From: Gammaproteobacteria bacterium
GTDB taxonomy: Bacteria; Pseudomonadota; Gammaproteobacteria; SZUA-140
Reading direction: 5' to 3'
NCBI GenBank assembly: GCA_026982145.1
Contig: JALSHQ010000402.1
Span: forward strand, 1 to 7,689
Length of the DNA stretch: 7,689 nucleotides
Of the stretch, positions 5,224 to 7,689 are shown in pieces; the first letter of the stretch is position 1, and each line of letters starts with the position of its first letter. The notes beneath the pieces are model-generated. The model made no database searches and was not told the DNA's origin. It saw only the letters and a program-made list of their open reading frames with translations. The position numbers and the translations under genes were made by a program.

Positions 5224-7689
5224 TTATAGTTTCACTCTTTTTAATCTAAGCGCATTGGTGATCACCGATACCGAGCTAAAGCCCATCGCCGCCGCTGCGA
5301 TAATCGGTGAAAGCAAGATGCCAAATATGGGGTAAAGCAACCCTGCCGCTACCGGCACGCCGGCTGCGTTATAAATAAAGGCAAAAAATAGATTCTGACG
5401 GATATTGCGCATGGTGGCGCGGCTCAGACGCCTTGCTCGCACGATGCCACGCAGATCCCCTTTAACCAGCGTCACCCCGGCGCTCTCCATCGCCACATCG
5501 GTACCGGTGCCCATGGCGATACCGACATGGGCTTGCGCCAGTGCGGGTGCGTCGTTGATGCCGTCACCGGCCATGGCAACGATGTGCCCTTCGGCCTGAA
5601 GTTGTTTCACCACTTCGGCTTTCTGCTCTGGCAGCACTTCGGCTTGCACTTGATCAATATCCAACTTGGCTGCCACTGCTTCTGCAGTCTTGCGACTGTC
5701 CCCAGTCAGCATCACAATTTTGATCCCCTCGCCGTGCAGGTCGCGGATCGCTTCGGGCGTGGTCTCTTTGATTGGGTCAGCCACGCCGATCAATCCGGCC
5801 GCTTTGCCGTCGATCGCCAACAGCATCACAGTCTGACCTTCACTGCGCTGGCCATCGGCCTGTTGTGGTAGATCACCCGCATCAATGCTCAAACTCTTCA
5901 GCAGTTTGATGTTACCCAGCGCAACCTTGCGGCCATCAACGACACCGGTGACACCCATGCCGGTGACAGATTGAAAATCATCCGCTTGAGCTAACTCGAC
6001 ACCACGCGCTTCAGCCCCCTGCACAATCGCCTCGGCCAGTGGATGTTCGCTGGCACGCTCTAGGCTAGCGGCAAGCCTCAGGTTGTCATCTTCCTTAAAA
6101 CCTTCCGTCGCCATTACCGCAACCAGTTTAGGCTTGCCTTCGGTAAGGGTGCCGGTTTTATCGACCACGAGAATATCTACTTTACGCAGTACCTCAAGCG
6201 CTTCGGCATTTTTAAACAACACGCCCATCATCGCCCCTTTGCCGGTGCCGACCATAATTGACATCGGTGTTGCAAGCCCTAACGCACAAGGGCAGGCGAT
6301 GATCAATACCGCCACGGCGTTGATCACCGCGTAAGCAATGGCAGGCTCAGGGCCCCAGAGACTCCAGACAATAAAAGTGATGATAGCGATCACCACCACT
6401 GCGGGCACAAAGTAGCCGGAGACAACATCGACCAAGCGTTGAATCGGTGCACGCGAACGTTGCGCCTCTGCAACCATATTGACGATCTGAGATAACAGCG
6501 TATCCGCCCCCACCTTTTCGGCGCGCATCAGCAAGCTACCGGTGCCGTTGACGGTAGCACCAATCAGTCGCTCACCCGCTGTTTTGGCCACGGGGAGCGG
6601 CTCACCCGTTACCATTGACTCATCAACGTTGCTTTCACCATCAATGGTGGCGCCATCCACCGGAATTTTTTCGCCCGGACGCACCCGCAAAGTGTCACCG
6701 ACCTGCACATGCTCCATCGGAATATCTTCTTCTGTGCCATCGTCACGCACGATGCGCGCCGTTTTGGGGGCTAACCCCAGCAGCAGTTTAATCGCCGCAT
6801 TGGTCTGACTGCGTGCGCGCAACTCCAACACCTGACCCAGCAATATCAACACCGTAATTACCGCCGCCGCCTCAAAATAGGCCGGTACCACTCCCACTTT
6901 ATTAAAGACCTCGGGCGGAAAAATGCCGGGGAAAACGGTGGCGATTAGGCTGTATGTCCATGCCACCGAAACACCCAACCCGATCAGGGTGAACATATTA
7001 AGGTTACGTGACACCACCGATTGAATGGCACGCTCATAGAAGACCCAGCCACACCAGATCACCACGGGAGCTGACAACAGCATCTCTATCCACTGGCGTA
7101 GATTGGGGTCGATCAATTTAGCCATCGCCTCCGGCCAAAACTCAGCCCCCATCGCACTAAAAAAGACGGGCGCAGCAAACAGCGCACCGATCTTAAAGCG
7201 GCGCGTCATATCATCCAGCTCGCTAGTATCGTCCTCCGCCTCTACCGTGCGTGGCTCCAGCGCCATGCCGCATTTAGGGCAGTTTCCGGGGTGATCCTGA
7301 ACGATCTCCGGGTGCATCGGGCAAGTGTATTCGGTTTTGGTGGCAATGAGCGGCACACCTTTCGGCTCCAGTGCCATGCCACACTTGGGGCAACTACCGG
7401 GGCCTTGCTGTTCGATTTCTGGGTGCATGGGACAAGTGTAGATTGCGCTCTCATCCGCCGGCTGACCTGATGTTTTAGCGGCGTGGTGACCATGGCCTTT
7501 GCCACCGCAACAACTATGCGATTTCTTTTCTGCTGCTGATTCCGGTGCTGATGCAGCCGTCTCTTTTTTACCACCACAACAACCACCCGCCGACTTTTCT
7601 TTTGGCTCCGACGCTGTTTCTTTTTTACCGCTGCAACAGCAGCCACCCGTTGCTTCATTTTTTTCTTGCGCCGTATATTGTGCAGGCGA
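5224..7689 (-). CDS. copA: Cu(I)-exporting P1B-type ATPase with Cys-rich repeats and two YTCPMHPE metal-binding domains (5' end outside window)
   Basis: 821 residues are visible and the frame is open to the right edge, so the true start lies outside. An ATG at 7428 is inside the first metal-binding domain and is not the start. In visible numbering, three Cys repeats lie at 15-64, a GHGHH patch at 65-69, and two domains YTCPMHPE...CPKCGMALEP at 84-109 and 121-146. The pump core follows: a membrane block from about 167, TGEP of the actuator domain at 361-364, CPC in the transport helix at 466-468, the phosphorylated Asp in DKTGTLT at 510, the nucleotide-domain HP at 549-550, GDGIND at 708-713, and two final helices with YN (773-774) and MGFSS (802-806). 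CPC, YN and MxxSS together mark Cu(I)/Ag(I) specificity, with ATP-driven export across the inner membrane. The usual GMxCxxC N-terminal domains are absent in the visible part. The accessory genes downstream (ICMT, YHS, small membrane protein) support copper handling. Promoter and regulator are outside the window. Confidence 0.95.
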   Translation of the reverse strand, partial: SPAQYTAQEKNEATGGCCCSGKKETASEPKEKSAGGCCGGKKETAASAPESAAEKKSHSCCGGKGHGHHAAKTSGQPADESAIYTCPMHPEIEQQGPGSCPKCGMALEPKGVPLIATKTEYTCPMHPEIVQDHPGNCPKCGMALEPRTVEAEDDTSELDDMTRRFKIGALFAAPVFFSAMGAEFWPEAMAKLIDPNLRQWIEMLLSAPVVIWCGWVFYERAIQSVVSRNLNMFTLIGLGVSVAWTYSLIATVFPGIFPPEVFNKVGVVPAYFEAAAVITVLILLGQVLELRARSQTNAAIKLLLGLAPKTARIVRDDGTEEDIPMEHVQVGDTLRVRPGEKIPVDGATIDGESNVDESMVTGEPLPVAKTAGERLIGATVNGTGSLLMRAEKVGADTLLSQIVNMVAEAQRSRAPIQRLVDVVSGYFVPAVVVIAIITFIVWSLWGPEPAIAYAVINAVAVLIIACPCALGLATPMSIMVGTGKGAMMGVLFKNAEALEVLRKVDILVVDKTGTLTEGKPKLVAVMATEGFKEDDNLRLAASLERASEHPLAEAIVQGAEARGVELAQADDFQSVTGMGVTGVVDGRKVALGNIKLLKSLSIDAGDLPQQADGQRSEGQTVMLLAIDGKAAGLIGVADPIKETTPEAIRDLHGEGIKIVMLTGDSRKTAEAVAAKLDIDQVQAEVLPEQKAEVVKQLQAEGHIVAMAGDGINDAPALAQAHVGIAMGTGTDVAMESAGVTLVKGDLRGIVRARRLSRATMRNIRQNLFFAFIYNAAGVPVAAGLLYPIFGILLSPIIAAAAMGFSSVSVITNALRLKRVKL
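7252..7440 (-). repeat. Tandem duplication of the YTCPMHPE/CPKCGM metal-binding domain
   Basis: Two copies of a 26-codon unit lie 111 bases apart within the ATPase gene (7363-7440 and 7252-7329). Both encode YTCPMHPEI, a Gly-containing spacer, then CPKCGMALEP, with four potential metal ligands each in two Cys, Met and His positions plus the first Cys. The DNA copies differ at many third positions, so the duplication is old or kept by selection on the protein. The domain is of the heavy-metal-binding type seen at the N-terminus of some copper ATPases and in RND efflux adaptors. Confidence 0.85.
7498..7647 (-). repeat. Three Cys-Cys/Gly/Lys repeats in the ATPase N-terminal tail
   Basis: Translating the open frame up to the edge shows three related units: TGGCCCSGKKETAS (core 7621-7647), AGGCCGGKKETAAS (core 7564-7587) and HSCCGGKGHGHH (core 7498-7515). 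They are joined by Ala/Glu/Lys/Ser/Pro-rich linkers, so the tail is likely disordered and cytoplasmic. The seven Cys and the His cluster could bind Cu(I). The first two units share GKKETA after the Cys, which suggests internal duplication. More units may lie beyond the window edge. Confidence 0.8.

Noticed and set aside
523..6808. Scattered plus-strand reading frames of 60-114 codons (for example 1315-1593, 3202-3513, 5527-5871)
   Set aside because: All lie opposite well-supported minus-strand genes, have no recognisable domains or suitable ribosome-binding sites, and fit as antisense shadows.
5224..7428. ATG at 7428 as the start of the copper ATPase (734 residues)
   Set aside because: It falls inside YTCPMHPE, between the Cys and His ligands of the first metal-binding domain. 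The frame is open for 87 more codons to the edge with clear Cys repeats.
7242..7658. 138-residue Lys/Arg/Val-rich reading frame on the minus strand
   Set aside because: It is a shifted frame over the Cys-repeat and metal-domain coding region of the ATPase. Its composition is a by-product of the repeats and it has no family features.

Overview
The window looks like a piece of a Gram-negative, probably gammaproteobacterial, chromosome. The evidence is a cytochrome with a signal peptide and an outer-membrane beta-barrel ending in Phe, a UbiE/RquA-like quinone enzyme, moderate GC content and Shine-Dalgarno sites of the GGAG type. Assignment to a lithotrophic or sulfur/metal-cycling lineage is an inference from gene content only. 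All nine supported genes lie on the minus strand, so the biological order runs from the right edge (7689) to the left edge (1). No RNA genes, insertion sequences or CRISPR arrays were seen, and no gene-free stretch exceeds 100 bases.

Right part (7689 to about 3875): a copper-handling gene group. It starts with a large Cu(I) P1B-type ATPase (CopA-like) whose reading frame stays open to the window edge. The visible N-terminus carries three Cys-Cys/Gly/Lys repeats, a short His patch and two copies of a YTCPMHPE...CPKCGM metal-binding domain in place of the usual GMxCxxC domains. Next come a membrane methyltransferase of the isoprenylcysteine methyltransferase type, a membrane-anchored YHS-domain protein with a His-rich linker, and a small two-helix membrane protein. 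The last of these overlaps the start of the following gene.

Middle (3882 to 2632): a full-length glutamate dehydrogenase-type enzyme. Its start codon overlaps the end of the copper-group membrane protein by 8 bases, so it appears to be translationally coupled to that group although its metabolic role is different.

Left part (2564 to 1): an electron-transfer group. A small periplasmic class I c-type cytochrome is followed after 9 bases by a one-heme cytochrome fused to an outer-membrane beta-barrel, resembling Cyc2-type cytochrome-porins. Then comes a protein closely resembling RquA, which converts ubiquinone to rhodoquinone, and then the first 68 codons of a single-helix membrane protein of unknown function. 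The cytochrome pair suggests electron transfer across the outer membrane. RquA suggests a low-potential quinone pool under low oxygen. That these genes form one respiratory system is a hypothesis from their order and spacing.
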